Shown here piece after piece: positions 31,033 through 39,235 of a stretch of DNA of 48,644 nt. This DNA comes from Streptomyces atroolivaceus (lineage in GTDB: Bacteria; Actinomycetota; Actinomycetes; Streptomycetales; Streptomycetaceae): the NCBI RefSeq assembly GCF_000717025.1, contig NZ_JNXG01000028.1, positions 1-48,644 of the forward strand. The letters are read 5' to 3'. The notes under the pieces were generated by a model. The model was given only the letters and a program-made list of their open reading frames with translations, was not told where the DNA came from and made no database searches. Made by a program: the position numbers and the translations under genes. Position 1 is the stretch's first letter. The number at the start of each line of letters is the position of its first letter.

Positions 31033-31350
31033 CGCAGCAACTCCTTGATGGCAGTCAGGGAGTCGTCGGACGGTGTGAGTGCCTGGGCCCTGATGCTGCC
31101 GTGGCGTGCGGCCACGATACGGACTTCGTCGGGCTCGGTGATGAACCTGCTGACGTTCTGTACTTCCACGTATGCCAGTTGGGAGCGTCCTCCGGGCGTC
31201 AGAAGAATGAACGGCCCGCCCAGACCGGCGTGTTCAGCACGAGAGGTCGGCATCACCTGCGACTCCGGAGTCCTGAGCTGTCCGAGTGCGAGCAGCTGCT
31301 CCAGCTGCGCTCCGTGCACTGCCTCGCCGCCGATCGAGCGCTGCCCGATC
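31029..31350 (-). pseudogene. C-terminal fragment of an XRE-DUF5753 regulator
   Basis: The fragment encodes the last third of a DUF5753 domain: GGEAVHGAQLEQLLALG, QVMPTSRAEHAGLGGPFILLTPGG, YVEVQNVSRFI and the final SLTAIKELL. A full-length relative at 47019 has the same order after an XRE helix-turn-helix of about 70 residues and a further 120 residues. Here those N-terminal parts are missing, and the frame is cut about 10 bases after the stop of the NUDIX gene. A GTG at 31319 could start a 96-residue peptide without DNA-binding ability. The gene is most likely broken. Confidence 0.75.
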
Positions 31351-31358
31351 CCCTGAAC

Positions 31359-31832
31359 TCAGTGCTGGACCAGGCCCCCGACCGGCACGGGAGCGACATG
31401 CCCGGTCGGCGGAACGGTCCGGGCCAGGGCGAGGCCGACGTCGACCAGTGACGACCGGCCGAGGCCGGGGACCTCGGCGACCGGTGTCCAGACCGACTGG
31501 GCGGTCTCACCGTTCGGCTCGGGCCGGATACTGCCGCCGGTGATGCGGACCTGGTAGAAGACGCCGACGTTCTGGAGCTCGGGCCGGCCGGGCAGGCGGC
31601 GCTCCGCCGCAGGGATCACCCTGGAGTCCACGCCCAGCAGACGCTCGACGACGGCGTCCAGGCCGGTCTCCTCGGCGACCTCCCGGATCACCGCGTCGAA
31701 CGGGTCCTCCGCGTGCTCGACCCTGCCGCCGGGAAGGGTCCAGGTCCTCATGCCGTCCGGCCGCACGGCATGGGCGAGCAGCACCCGCCCGTCCTCCACG
31801 CACACGGCGTACGCCGCCAGTCGCAGGTCCAT
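31359..31832 (-). CDS. NUDIX hydrolase
   Basis: This 157-residue protein has an intact NUDIX box, GGRVEHAEDPFDAVIREVAEETGL, at about residues 35-58, which fits Gx5Ex7REVxEExGL with metal-binding glutamates. The family hydrolyses nucleoside diphosphates linked to other groups, in housecleaning or signalling. The substrate is not clear from sequence. The C-terminal tail (PVPVGGLVQH) runs up to the junction with the truncated regulator, so its last residues may have changed when that region was rearranged. Confidence 0.9.
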   Translation of the reverse strand: MDLRLAAYAVCVEDGRVLLAHAVRPDGMRTWTLPGGRVEHAEDPFDAVIREVAEETGLDAVVERLLGVDSRVIPAAERRLPGRPELQNVGVFYQVRITGGSIRPEPNGETAQSVWTPVAEVPGLGRSSLVDVGLALARTVPPTGHVAPVPVGGLVQH

Positions 31833-31872
31833 CCCCGAAGGCTACGCCCGCACCCCGCAGGCCTGTTGGTCT

Positions 31873-32367
31873 CTACAAGCGCCGTGCCGTGCTGTTCGCG
31901 CCGTCGATCGACTCCCTGACGATGTCCGCGTGCCCCGTGTGCTGGGCAGTCTCCTGGAGGAGGTGCAGAAGGATCCGGCGTACCGGCCAGTGATGGACGA
32001 CTCCTGGCTCCCAGGGTGTCTCCGGCAGGGGCACCTCCTTGTCGGGGTCCGCCTTCGTGGCGGCCTCGTCGGTGGCGAGGGCGGCCGCCTCGTAAGCGGT
32101 ACGCAGGCCGGCGACCGTGGCGCCCTCCGGCGCCAGGTACTGGCCCATGTCCCACATTCCGTCAGGGGTCCGGCCGATGGTGTCGGTGAGGATGTGCGTC
32201 CAGACCCGTTCACCCCGGGTGAGGTGGTTCATGATGCCGCCGAGCGTCAGCTCGCTCACGGTGGACCGCTCGGTGAGCTGGGTGTCCGTGACGTCCTGCA
32301 CGGTGATGAGGAGGAGCCGGCGCGCTTCGCCCAGTGCGGTCAGGAGCCCCTCGGTCTCAGGTGTCAT
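31873..32367 (-). CDS. DinB-family (DUF664) putative thiol-dependent enzyme
   Basis: This 164-residue protein has the four-helix DinB/DUF664 pattern: TLGGIMNHLTRGERVWTHIL with the first metal histidine, and LLHLLQETAQHTGHADIVRESIDG with two more histidines near the end. Members of this superfamily bind a divalent metal with three histidines and in actinobacteria include mycothiol- or bacillithiol-dependent S-transferases. I chose the ATG at 32365-32367 because the longer frame upstream overlaps another gene. The substrate is unknown. Confidence 0.87.
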   Translation of the reverse strand: MTPETEGLLTALGEARRLLLITVQDVTDTQLTERSTVSELTLGGIMNHLTRGERVWTHILTDTIGRTPDGMWDMGQYLAPEGATVAGLRTAYEAAALATDEAATKADPDKEVPLPETPWEPGVVHHWPVRRILLHLLQETAQHTGHADIVRESIDGANSTARRL

Positions 32368-32628
32368 GACGGGCACCGTAGAGGGGCAACAGGTCGGAAT
32401 CCGTCCTGTTGCGCCGAGCCGAGGGCGGAGACGGGCGGGGTCGCCGTGGTGACAGGGCACAGGCAGGGCGGTCCTCCCGGCGTGCGGGCCGGCGGCAGGC
32501 TGCTCCGGGGGACAGCCCCCTGCCCGGTGCTGCCCGGAACCGGGAATCAGTCGATCCATCCGTACGTTGAAGCGGCGGCGGAGGCTCTCTCCGCACCGGT
32601 CACAGCAGAGCTGGAGAGTAGAAGAGTC

Positions 32629-33366
32629 ATGCGCGTCGAGATATGGAGCGACATCGCCTGCCCGTGGTGCTATGTCGGAAAAGCGCGGTTCGAGAAGGCG
32701 CTGGCCGGCTTCGCCCACCGTGACGGGGTCGAGGTGGTCCACCGCTCCTTCGAGCTCGACCCCGGCCGCGCCAAGGGCGACATCGAGCAGGTCGTCGACA
32801 TGCTGGCGCAGAAGTACGGGCGCACTCCCGAGGAGGCCCGCGGCATGGAGGCCAACGTCGCGGCGAACGCGCAGGCCGAAGGGCTCGGGTACCGCACCGA
32901 GGGGCGCGACCACGGCAGCACCTTCGACATCCACCGGCTGCTCCACCTCGCCAAGGCGCGTGGACGTCAGGACGAGCTGCTGACCCTCGTCTACCGGGCG
33001 AACTTCGCCGAGGAGCGCTCGGTCTTCGACGACGCGGTACTGGCCGACCTGGCCGTCGAGGCGGGTCTCGACGCCGATGAGGCGCGTGCGGTACTGGCCG
33101 ACCCCGGGGCGTACGCCGATGACGTCCGGGCCGACGAGCGTGAGGCCGCCGAGCTGGGTGCCAACGCCGTGCCGTTCTTCGTGCTCGACCGGCGCTACGG
33201 CATCTCCGGCGGGCAGCCCGCGGAGGTCTTCACCCAGGCCCTGGAGCAGGCGTGGAAGGACCGTGAGGTCTCCACCCTGACCCAGGTCGGAGGGGACGCG
33301 GCGGCCTGCGACGCGGACGGGGCCTGTGAAGTACCCCGGGCTGATCCGTCCGACCAGCGCGTATAA
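32629..33366 (+). CDS. FrnE-like DsbA-family oxidoreductase
   Basis: This 245-residue DsbA-family protein has a CPWC active site at Cys11-Cys14 (SDIACPWCYVGKARFE) and the cis-proline loop GANAVPFFVLDRRYGISGGQP. It is of the cytoplasmic FrnE type, named from a frenolicin gene, and acts as a disulfide isomerase/oxidoreductase or related thiol enzyme. GGAGAGTAGAAG precedes the ATG. There is no signal peptide. The C-terminal tail has two extra cysteines (ACDADGAC), which some members use as a second redox pair. It stands alone in its transcription unit. Confidence 0.93.
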   Translation: MRVEIWSDIACPWCYVGKARFEKALAGFAHRDGVEVVHRSFELDPGRAKGDIEQVVDMLAQKYGRTPEEARGMEANVAANAQAEGLGYRTEGRDHGSTFDIHRLLHLAKARGRQDELLTLVYRANFAEERSVFDDAVLADLAVEAGLDADEARAVLADPGAYADDVRADEREAAELGANAVPFFVLDRRYGISGGQPAEVFTQALEQAWKDREVSTLTQVGGDAAACDADGACEVPRADPSDQRV

Positions 33367-33436
33367 GGACTTCTTGGGCGCGCCGCTCAAACTCACGTGA
33401 TTGACGCGAGGTTGAGCGGCCGTCAGGCTGTTCGGC

Positions 33437-34498
33437 ATGGAGACTTCTGCGATCGACCAGGCCAGGGCCACCGAATTCGCATCCGGAACCACCTATCTGA
33501 ACACCTCCAGCTGTGGACTGCTGCCCCGTCGTGCCGTCGCGGCCGTCAAGGCGCTGGCCGACGACGTCGCGGCAGGGGTGGGGGGCGGGACGATGAGCTT
33601 CGACGCGGTGGACTCCGCCCGCGCCTGCTTCGCCGGGCTCGCCGGAGTCACGCCCGCACGGGTGGCCGTCGGCGGCTCCGTCGCGGCCCATGTCGGACTC
33701 GTCGCGGCATCCCTCCCGCCCGGTGCCGAAGTCCTCGCGCCGGCCGGTGAGTTCAGTTCCGTCGTGAGCCCCTTCGCCGTGCGCGGCGACCTGAGGATGC
33801 GCTACGTCCCGCTGGCCGAACTGGCCGACTCCGTACGGCCGGGGACCGCGCTCGTCGCCTTCTCGGCCGTCCAGTCCGCCGACGGCCGGGTCGCCGACCT
33901 GGACGCGGTCCGCACGGCCGCGGCCACGCACGGGGCCCGGACGATGCTCGACGCCAGCCAGTCGGCCGGATGGCTGCCGCTGGACGCCGGAGCGTACGAC
34001 TACACCGTCACCGGCGGGTACAAGTTCCTCATGTGCCCCCGGGGCGCGTCCTTCCTGACCGTGACGGAGGAGGCGCAGCAGACCCTGCCCACGCCCTGTG
34101 CGGGCTGGGTCGCGGCCGAGGACCGCTGGAACAGCACGTACGGGCCGGTCGAGAAGCTCGCCGTCGACGCCCGCCGTTTCGACGAGCCGGTCGCCTTCCT
34201 CGCCTATCACGGGGCCGAGCAGTCCCTGGACCTGCTGGCCGGGATCGGGGTGGACGCCGTGTACACCCGTGCCACGGCGCTCGCCGCCCGCTTCCGGGAG
34301 GGGCTGGCGTCGATCGGGCACGAGGCGGTGCCCGGCACCTCCGCGATCGTCGCCGTACCCGGCCTGGGCGGCCGGGAGCCCGGCCTGGCGGCGGCCGGGG
34401 TGATGGTCTCCGCCCGGGCGGGCAATCTGAGGGCGGCCTTCCACCTGTACAACACCGAGGCGGACGTCGACCGCGCCCTGGACGTGCTGTCCGGCTGA
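33437..34498 (+). CDS. Class V aminotransferase (cysteine desulfurase-like)
   Basis: This 353-residue PLP enzyme of class V has TMLDASQSAGWLPLD with Asp172 and Gln175 and the Schiff-base lysine Lys196 in VTGGYKFLMCPRGASFL. This resembles isopenicillin-N-epimerase-like and cysteine-desulfurase-like proteins more than serine-glyoxylate aminotransferases. A loop cysteine for desulfurase activity is not evident. It lacks obvious pathway neighbours, being followed by a convergent MarR gene. A small-molecule epimerase, lyase or aminotransferase role is possible and I cannot choose among them. Confidence 0.87.
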   Translation: METSAIDQARATEFASGTTYLNTSSCGLLPRRAVAAVKALADDVAAGVGGGTMSFDAVDSARACFAGLAGVTPARVAVGGSVAAHVGLVAASLPPGAEVLAPAGEFSSVVSPFAVRGDLRMRYVPLAELADSVRPGTALVAFSAVQSADGRVADLDAVRTAAATHGARTMLDASQSAGWLPLDAGAYDYTVTGGYKFLMCPRGASFLTVTEEAQQTLPTPCAGWVAAEDRWNSTYGPVEKLAVDARRFDEPVAFLAYHGAEQSLDLLAGIGVDAVYTRATALAARFREGLASIGHEAVPGTSAIVAVPGLGGREPGLAAAGVMVSARAGNLRAAFHLYNTEADVDRALDVLSG

Positions 34499-34512
34499 GC
34501 CGGGGCCGCGGG

Positions 34513-35016
34513 CTACCGCGCGGGGCAGTCCCCGGTCTCCTGGCAGAGGTTCTCCTCCACCATGGCGAGCAGCCGGGTAAGTTCCGCGCGCTCGGCCGGG
34601 CCGAGCCCCGCGAGGGTGTGCTCCTCCAGGTCCGACCATGCGTCGCGCACCTCGGCGTGCAGGGCGCAGCTCTCCTCGGTCGCCTCGACCAGGACGGCCC
34701 GCCGGTCGTCCGGGTCGGGGCGGCGGCGCACGTGACCGGCCTGTTCGAGACGCTGGAGCATCTTCGTGACGGTGGACGGGTCGAGGTCCATGGCCTTGAT
34801 CAGCTCGGCCTGGCGGACCGCTCCGGTGTCCCACAGGTGCATCATCAGGAACTCCTGGCCCGGGTAGAGCCCGAGCCCCTTGAGGAGTCGGCCCGCCGTG
34901 ATCCTGTGCAGCCTGGCGACCCGGGAGACGGCGTGGCTGACGGGGCCGGCGAGCGCCGCGCTCGGCAGCCCGCCGGTGCAGGCGGAATCGGCGGGGACGG
35001 TGCTGTCGGCCTTCAT
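34513..35016 (-). CDS. MarR-family regulator of the Old Yellow Enzyme gene
   Basis: This 167-residue MarR protein has the winged helix DTGAVRQAELIKAMDLDPSTVTKMLQRLEQAGHVRRRPDPDDRRAVLVEAT in residues about 80-130. It is divergent from an Old Yellow Enzyme gene, with large inverted repeats between them, which suggests a repressor released by an electrophile or phenolic compound. The start at 35016 has GAGGAG 5 bases upstream. Starts at 35064 or 35097 are possible but lack a good site. A cysteine pair near the C-terminus (ENLCQETGDC) and one more near residue 9 (SAC) could make it redox-sensitive, which is inference. Confidence 0.9.
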   Translation of the reverse strand: MKADSTVPADSACTGGLPSAALAGPVSHAVSRVARLHRITAGRLLKGLGLYPGQEFLMMHLWDTGAVRQAELIKAMDLDPSTVTKMLQRLEQAGHVRRRPDPDDRRAVLVEATEESCALHAEVRDAWSDLEEHTLAGLGPAERAELTRLLAMVEENLCQETGDCPAR

Positions 35017-35084
35017 CGGGACTCCTCGGGGCGGTGTCGCTGTCCGGTCCGAAGCCGGGTTCATGACGTCCTCGTGAACTTTAC

Positions 35085-35138
35085 ATTGGTCGGCCAATTA
35101 ATAGGTTACAGTGACGGCGGTCGGTTACTTGGCCGACC
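35085..35138. promoter_or_regulatory. Paired operators between MarR and OYE genes
   Basis: GGTCGGCCAA at 35088-35097 and its exact reverse complement TTGGCCGACC at 35129-35138 form a 10-bp inverted repeat. Each is also inside a local dyad: ATTGG-N4-CCAAT at 35085-35098 and GGTCGG-N8-CCGACC at 35119-35138. The arrangement offers two MarR-dimer sites, one for each divergent promoter. Confidence 0.75.
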
Positions 35139-35162
35139 ACATAAATGGCTTCGGAGGCTCTC

Positions 35163-36230
35163 ATGACCACCGTGTTCGATCCCGTCGACCTCTCCGGTAC
35201 GCAGCTCTCCAACCGCATCGCCCTCGCGCCGATGACCCGCAGCCGGGCCGGCGAGGGGGGCACGGCCACGGACCTCACCGTCGACTACTACACCCAGCGC
35301 GCCTCGGCCGGGCTGATCATCACCGAGGGGATCCAGCCCTCCGTGGTCGGCCAGGGGTATCCGTCCACCCCCGGCCTCCACAGCGCCGAGCAGGTCACCT
35401 CATGGCGCAAGGTCACCGACTCCGTGCACGCGGCGGGCGGCCGGATCTTCGCCCAGATCATGCACGCGGGCAGGATCGGCCACCCCGTCCTGCTGCCGGA
35501 CGGGCTCATCCCGGTGGCGCCCTCCCCGGTCGCCGCGCCCGGCCAGGTCTACACCCACGTGGGGCCCAAGGACTTCGTGGAGCCGCACGAGCTCACCGGC
35601 GCCGAGATCCGTGCGACGATCGCCGACTTCGTCACGGCCTCCCGCAACGCGGTGGAGGCAGGCTTCGACGGTGTCGAGCTGCACGGTGCCAACGGTTACC
35701 TGATCCAGCAGTTCCTGGCGCCCAACACCAACCTGCGCACCGACGAGTGGGGCGGCTCCGACCCGGCCCGCATCCGCTTCGCCGTAGAGGTGGTCAGGGC
35801 GGTCGCGGCCGAGATCGGCGCCGAGCGGACCGCGCTGCGCATCTCGCCCGGGAACCCCTACAACGGTATCGAGGAGCCCGAGCCGGACGCCGTCTACACC
35901 GCGCTCGTCGCGGAGCTCGAGCCGCTCGGACTCGCCTACCTGCACGTGCTGGAGCAGGCCGGGACCCGCGAGCTGACGCTCGCTCTGCGCAAGCAGTTCA
36001 CCGGGACCCTCGTCATCAACGTGTTCTCCGAGGGGCCGACCGGTCCCGAGCACCACACGGTGATCGACGACGGGATCGCCGACATCATCGCCTACGGCGC
36101 GCTGTTCCTCGCCAACCCGGACCTGCCGGCCCGGCTGAAGGCCGGCGGGCCCTTCAACACTCCGGACCCCTCCACCTTCTTCGGCGGTGACGCGAAGGGC
36201 TACACCGACTATCCGGCCCTGTCGGTCTGA
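35163..36230 (+). CDS. Old Yellow Enzyme-type alkene reductase
   Basis: This 355-residue FMN-dependent ene-reductase has NRIALAPMTRSRA near the start, HAGRIGHP, the substrate-binding VELHGANGYLIQQFLAPNTNLRTDEWGG and the FMN phosphate-binding end region ALFLANPDLPARL. It reduces activated C=C bonds in enals, enones, nitroesters or maleimides with NADPH, usually for detoxification. GGAGG lies 6 bases before the ATG at 35163. An in-frame upstream start at 35145 adds only six residues. The gene is very likely controlled by the divergent MarR protein. Confidence 0.94.
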   Translation: MTTVFDPVDLSGTQLSNRIALAPMTRSRAGEGGTATDLTVDYYTQRASAGLIITEGIQPSVVGQGYPSTPGLHSAEQVTSWRKVTDSVHAAGGRIFAQIMHAGRIGHPVLLPDGLIPVAPSPVAAPGQVYTHVGPKDFVEPHELTGAEIRATIADFVTASRNAVEAGFDGVELHGANGYLIQQFLAPNTNLRTDEWGGSDPARIRFAVEVVRAVAAEIGAERTALRISPGNPYNGIEEPEPDAVYTALVAELEPLGLAYLHVLEQAGTRELTLALRKQFTGTLVINVFSEGPTGPEHHTVIDDGIADIIAYGALFLANPDLPARLKAGGPFNTPDPSTFFGGDAKGYTDYPALSV

Positions 36231-36295
36231 GGTCACGTCCCGCGGAGGGCCGGGCCGTGGGTCCGTTCGGGGTGGGCGGAAAACAGTAGCCATGG

Positions 36296-36310
36296 ACATA
36301 GTAGCTATGT
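36296..36310. promoter_or_regulatory. MarR operator at the start of a MarR gene
   Basis: ACATAG-TAG-CTATGT is a perfect dyad ending 12 bases before the ATG of the MarR gene at 36323. The surrounding 40 bases are A/T-rich and contain no Shine-Dalgarno sequence. The position suggests autorepression. Confidence 0.65.
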
Positions 36311-36322
36311 ACTCTATTTTCC

Positions 36323-36823
36323 ATGAGCAAGGGTTCACGTCCACCGGGGCCCACGCCCGGTTTTCTGGTGTGGCGGCTCGCCAACAAGTGGCGCGTCGCG
36401 GTCGATCGCGCGGTGGCCCCGCTGGGCCTCACCCACGCCCAGTACTCGCTGGTCGCGTCGCTGTACGGCATGCAGCGCGCGGGGGAACGGCCCAGTCAGC
36501 GGCGCCTCGCCGACCACACCGGCCTGGAGGCGTTGTACGTCTCGAAGCTGGCGCGCGCCCTGGAGACGGCCGGCCTGATCGAGCGCACCCGCGATCCCCG
36601 TGACCCGCGTGCCGTGCAGCTCGCCCTCACCGAGCGGGGCGAGACCGTCACGCGGCAGGCGGTCACGGTGGTCCAGGAGCTGCACCAGCAGTTGCTGGAG
36701 CCGCTCGGTGGCCTCGGTGCCCCCCGGACACGCGCGTTCACCGATGAGCTGACGACCCTGCTCGACGCACCTCTCGCTCCATCCGTACCGAACGACGAGA
36801 GCACTCAGGGGACAACGCCATGA
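36323..36823 (+). CDS. MarR-family regulator (autoregulated)
   Basis: This 166-residue MarR protein has GLTHAQYSLVASLYGM followed by PSQRRLADHTGLEALYVSKLARALETAGLIERTRDPRDPRAVQLALTERG, the standard winged helix. A dyad lies just before the start codon and no ribosome binding site is visible, so the mRNA may be nearly leaderless. It overlaps the next gene as ATGA, so the two are translated together. The target beyond itself is not evident. Confidence 0.9.
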   Translation: MSKGSRPPGPTPGFLVWRLANKWRVAVDRAVAPLGLTHAQYSLVASLYGMQRAGERPSQRRLADHTGLEALYVSKLARALETAGLIERTRDPRDPRAVQLALTERGETVTRQAVTVVQELHQQLLEPLGGLGAPRTRAFTDELTTLLDAPLAPSVPNDESTQGTTP

Positions 36824-37275
36824 CCACCGCCGCATCCACCACCGCACCCCCCGCCGACGCCCGGGTCCTCGGCCTGGCCCACTACGCCGCCCGCGGCGTC
36901 CTGGAGCACGCCCTTGCCCGGCACGGCGCCACCTTCCAGCAGCAGATCGCCCTGCGCGCCGCAGTGGCCGCCGACGCCCCGCAGACGGCGGACGATCTCA
37001 TCACCCAGGTCCGGGGCTTCCTCAAGGCGGATCCGGCCGGGATCCGCGTCACCCTCGACGAGCTGCTGGCCGAACAGCTGCTCGTCGAGGACGGTGCGCA
37101 CCTGCGCCCCACGGCAGCGGGGCGCGAGCTGCTCGCCGCCGTCGCCGCGGAGACCGCCCCCGTCTCCGCCCGCATCTGGGGCGGGATACCGGCCGAGGAC
37201 CTGGCCGCCGCCGGCCGCGTCCTCGCCCTGGTCACCGAGCGCGCCGACGCGGAGCTCGCGGCGCTGACCGCCTGA
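36820..37275 (+). CDS. Small winged-helix-like protein coupled to MarR gene
   Basis: This 151-residue cytoplasmic protein starts 4 bases inside the MarR gene. Its middle (ALRAAVAADAPQTADDLITQVRGFLKADPAGIRVTLDELLAEQLLVEDGAHLRPTAAGRELL) has the length and spacing of a degenerate MarR-like winged helix. It could bind DNA or heterodimerise with the MarR protein. No named family is certain. It ends 23 bases before the convergent LacI gene. Confidence 0.75.
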   Translation: MTTAASTTAPPADARVLGLAHYAARGVLEHALARHGATFQQQIALRAAVAADAPQTADDLITQVRGFLKADPAGIRVTLDELLAEQLLVEDGAHLRPTAAGRELLAAVAAETAPVSARIWGGIPAEDLAAAGRVLALVTERADAELAALTA

Positions 37276-37297
37276 CCGCCCCGGACGTGCCGCGGGC

Positions 37298-38332
37298 CTA
37301 CGCCGAATCCCGGTGCACCAGCTCCGTGGGGAGGATGACGGCGGCCGGGTCCTCCCCGCCGATCTGCGCCAGCAGGACCCGCACCATCTCGGCGCTGATC
37401 CGGTCCCACGGCTGGCGGACAGTCGTCAGCTCCGGGCGCGCCCCGAGCGCCGCGGGCGAGTCGTCGAAACCGCCGACCGCGATGTCCTGCGGCACCCGCC
37501 TGCCCGCCCGCTCCAGCGTGCTCAGCACCCCCTGTGCCATCAGGTCCGACGCGACGAACACCGCGTCCACGTCGGGCGCCCGCTCCAGCAGCAGCGCGGC
37601 CGCCGCCTCTCCGCCCGCCCGGCTGTAGTCGCCCGGCACGATCAGGGCCTCGTCCACGGGCAGCCCGCACTCGGCGAGCGTCTCGCGGTAACCCGCCAGC
37701 CGGTCCACGCCGCCCGGGGTGTCCAGCGGCCCGGTGACCGTGGCGATCCGACGGCGCCCCGACTCGTGAAGGAAGCGCACCATGTCCCGGGCGCCGTTGC
37801 GGTCGTCAGCCGCCACGTAGCTGACCCGTGACCCCTGCCCGAGCGGCTTCCCACAGGCCACGAGCGGTACGCCGGCCTCGTGCAGCTGGGCCGCGACCGG
37901 GTCGCCGGAGTGGCTGGAGACCAGCAGCACCCCGTCCACGTGCCCGGCGATGTAGCGCATGTTGCGGCGGCGTTCCGCCTCCGTGCCCGCGATCATCAGC
38001 AGCAGCGGGATGTCGTGCGCGGCGAGCGCGGTGGTGCAGCCGCGCAGCAGCACGTTGAAGTTCGGGTCCTCGAAGAAGCGCTCCTGGGGCTCGGTCAGCA
38101 GGAACGCCACCGAGTCGGAGCGTCCGGTGATCAGGGACCGGGCGTGCCGGTTCACCGTGTAACCGGTCCTGCGTATGGCGGACTGAACCGCTTCGAGCGC
38201 GGCCGGGCTGACGTTGTGACCGCCGTTGAGCACCCGGGAGACGGTGCCCCGGGAGACCCCGGCCTCCCGGGCGACGTCGTGGATCGTCGGCGGCCTGCGG
38301 CGTCCCGCGCCGTTCTGTTCTGTGCGGCTCAT
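37298..38332 (-). CDS. LacI-family regulator of galactan genes
   Basis: This 344-residue LacI-type repressor has the helix-turn-helix PTIHDVAREAGVSRGTVSRVLNGGHNVS, the hinge RSLITGRSDSVAFLLTEP and a periplasmic-binding-like effector domain (HVDGVLLVSSHSGD, AVGGFDDSPAALGARPELTTVRQP). It is the last gene after the ABC transporter on the same strand, 42 bases downstream of the second permease, so it may be in the transporter operon. A palindrome CTGTGA-GCGT-TCACAG upstream of the transporter and GH42 genes is its likely operator. The inducer is presumably galactose or a galacto-oligosaccharide. Confidence 0.93.
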   Translation of the reverse strand: MSRTEQNGAGRRRPPTIHDVAREAGVSRGTVSRVLNGGHNVSPAALEAVQSAIRRTGYTVNRHARSLITGRSDSVAFLLTEPQERFFEDPNFNVLLRGCTTALAAHDIPLLLMIAGTEAERRRNMRYIAGHVDGVLLVSSHSGDPVAAQLHEAGVPLVACGKPLGQGSRVSYVAADDRNGARDMVRFLHESGRRRIATVTGPLDTPGGVDRLAGYRETLAECGLPVDEALIVPGDYSRAGGEAAAALLLERAPDVDAVFVASDLMAQGVLSTLERAGRRVPQDIAVGGFDDSPAALGARPELTTVRQPWDRISAEMVRVLLAQIGGEDPAAVILPTELVHRDSA

Positions 38333-38374
38333 GGTGCTTGATCTTTCATGAAGAAGTGCCCTGTTGAGGAGCTG

Positions 38375-39235
38375 TCAGGACTTTACGGCGCCGGAGAGCA
38401 GGTCGAGGCTCCAGAACCGCTGGATCGCGAGGAACAGGGCGATCAGCGGGATGATCGCCAGCAGCGCGCCGGTGATGACCAGCGTGTAGAGCGCCGGAGT
38501 GTTCGAACCCTGCTGGAGCAGCGTGTAGAGCCCCAGGGTGACCGGGAACTTCTCGTCGTCGCCGAGCATGATGTAGGGCAGCAGGAAGTTGTTCCACACC
38601 GCCACGAACTGGAACAGGAACACCGTCACCAGCCCCGGCAGCATCATCGGCAGCGCGATGGTCCGGAAGATCCGCCACTCACCGCCGCCGTCCATCCGCC
38701 CCGCCTCGATCACGTCGGCGGGTACGGCGGCGGCCGCGTAGATCCGGGCCAGGTAGACGCCGTACGGGGAGAGGATCAGCGGCAGCAGCACCGAGAGGTA
38801 GGAGTCGGTCATGTCGACCTCGGCCAGCAGCAGGTACTGCGGTACGGCGAGGATCACCGGAGGCATCAGCACCCCGGCGAGCAGGACGTTGAAGACGGTC
38901 TCCTTCCCGCGGAAGCGGTACACGGCCAGCGCGTACCCCGAGACCGCGGACACCGCGGTGGAGAGCAGCGCGCCCGCCCCGGCGTAGAAGGCCGAGTTGG
39001 CCATCCACTTCCAGTACACCCCGTCGCGGTACTCCGTGAGGTCGGCGACGTTGTCGGTGAAGCCGGAGCCGGGCAGGAAGGTGAAGGTGGAGAACAGCTC
39101 GCTGCCGGACTTCGTCGAGGCGACCAGGACCCAGGCGACGGGCAGCAGGCAGTACAGGGCGCCGAGGAGCAGCGCGGCGGTCGGTACGAGCGGGAGGCGC
39201 CGGCGGCCGGGGGCGGCGAGGGGCTGGGTGCTCAT
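38375..39235 (-). CDS. Sugar ABC transporter permease (MalG type)
   Basis: This 286-residue inner-membrane permease has six membrane segments and the EAA loop VIEAGRMDGGGEWRIFRTIALPMMLPGL, as in MalG-type CUT1 permeases. It forms the channel with the permease encoded just upstream. The open frame runs upstream inside the other permease gene, and the ATG at 39235 overlaps that gene's stop as ATGA. An ATPase is not encoded here, so the system probably uses a shared MsiK-type ATPase, as Streptomyces CUT1 transporters do. Confidence 0.93.
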   Translation of the reverse strand: MSTQPLAAPGRRRLPLVPTAALLLGALYCLLPVAWVLVASTKSGSELFSTFTFLPGSGFTDNVADLTEYRDGVYWKWMANSAFYAGAGALLSTAVSAVSGYALAVYRFRGKETVFNVLLAGVLMPPVILAVPQYLLLAEVDMTDSYLSVLLPLILSPYGVYLARIYAAAAVPADVIEAGRMDGGGEWRIFRTIALPMMLPGLVTVFLFQFVAVWNNFLLPYIMLGDDEKFPVTLGLYTLLQQGSNTPALYTLVITGALLAIIPLIALFLAIQRFWSLDLLSGAVKS

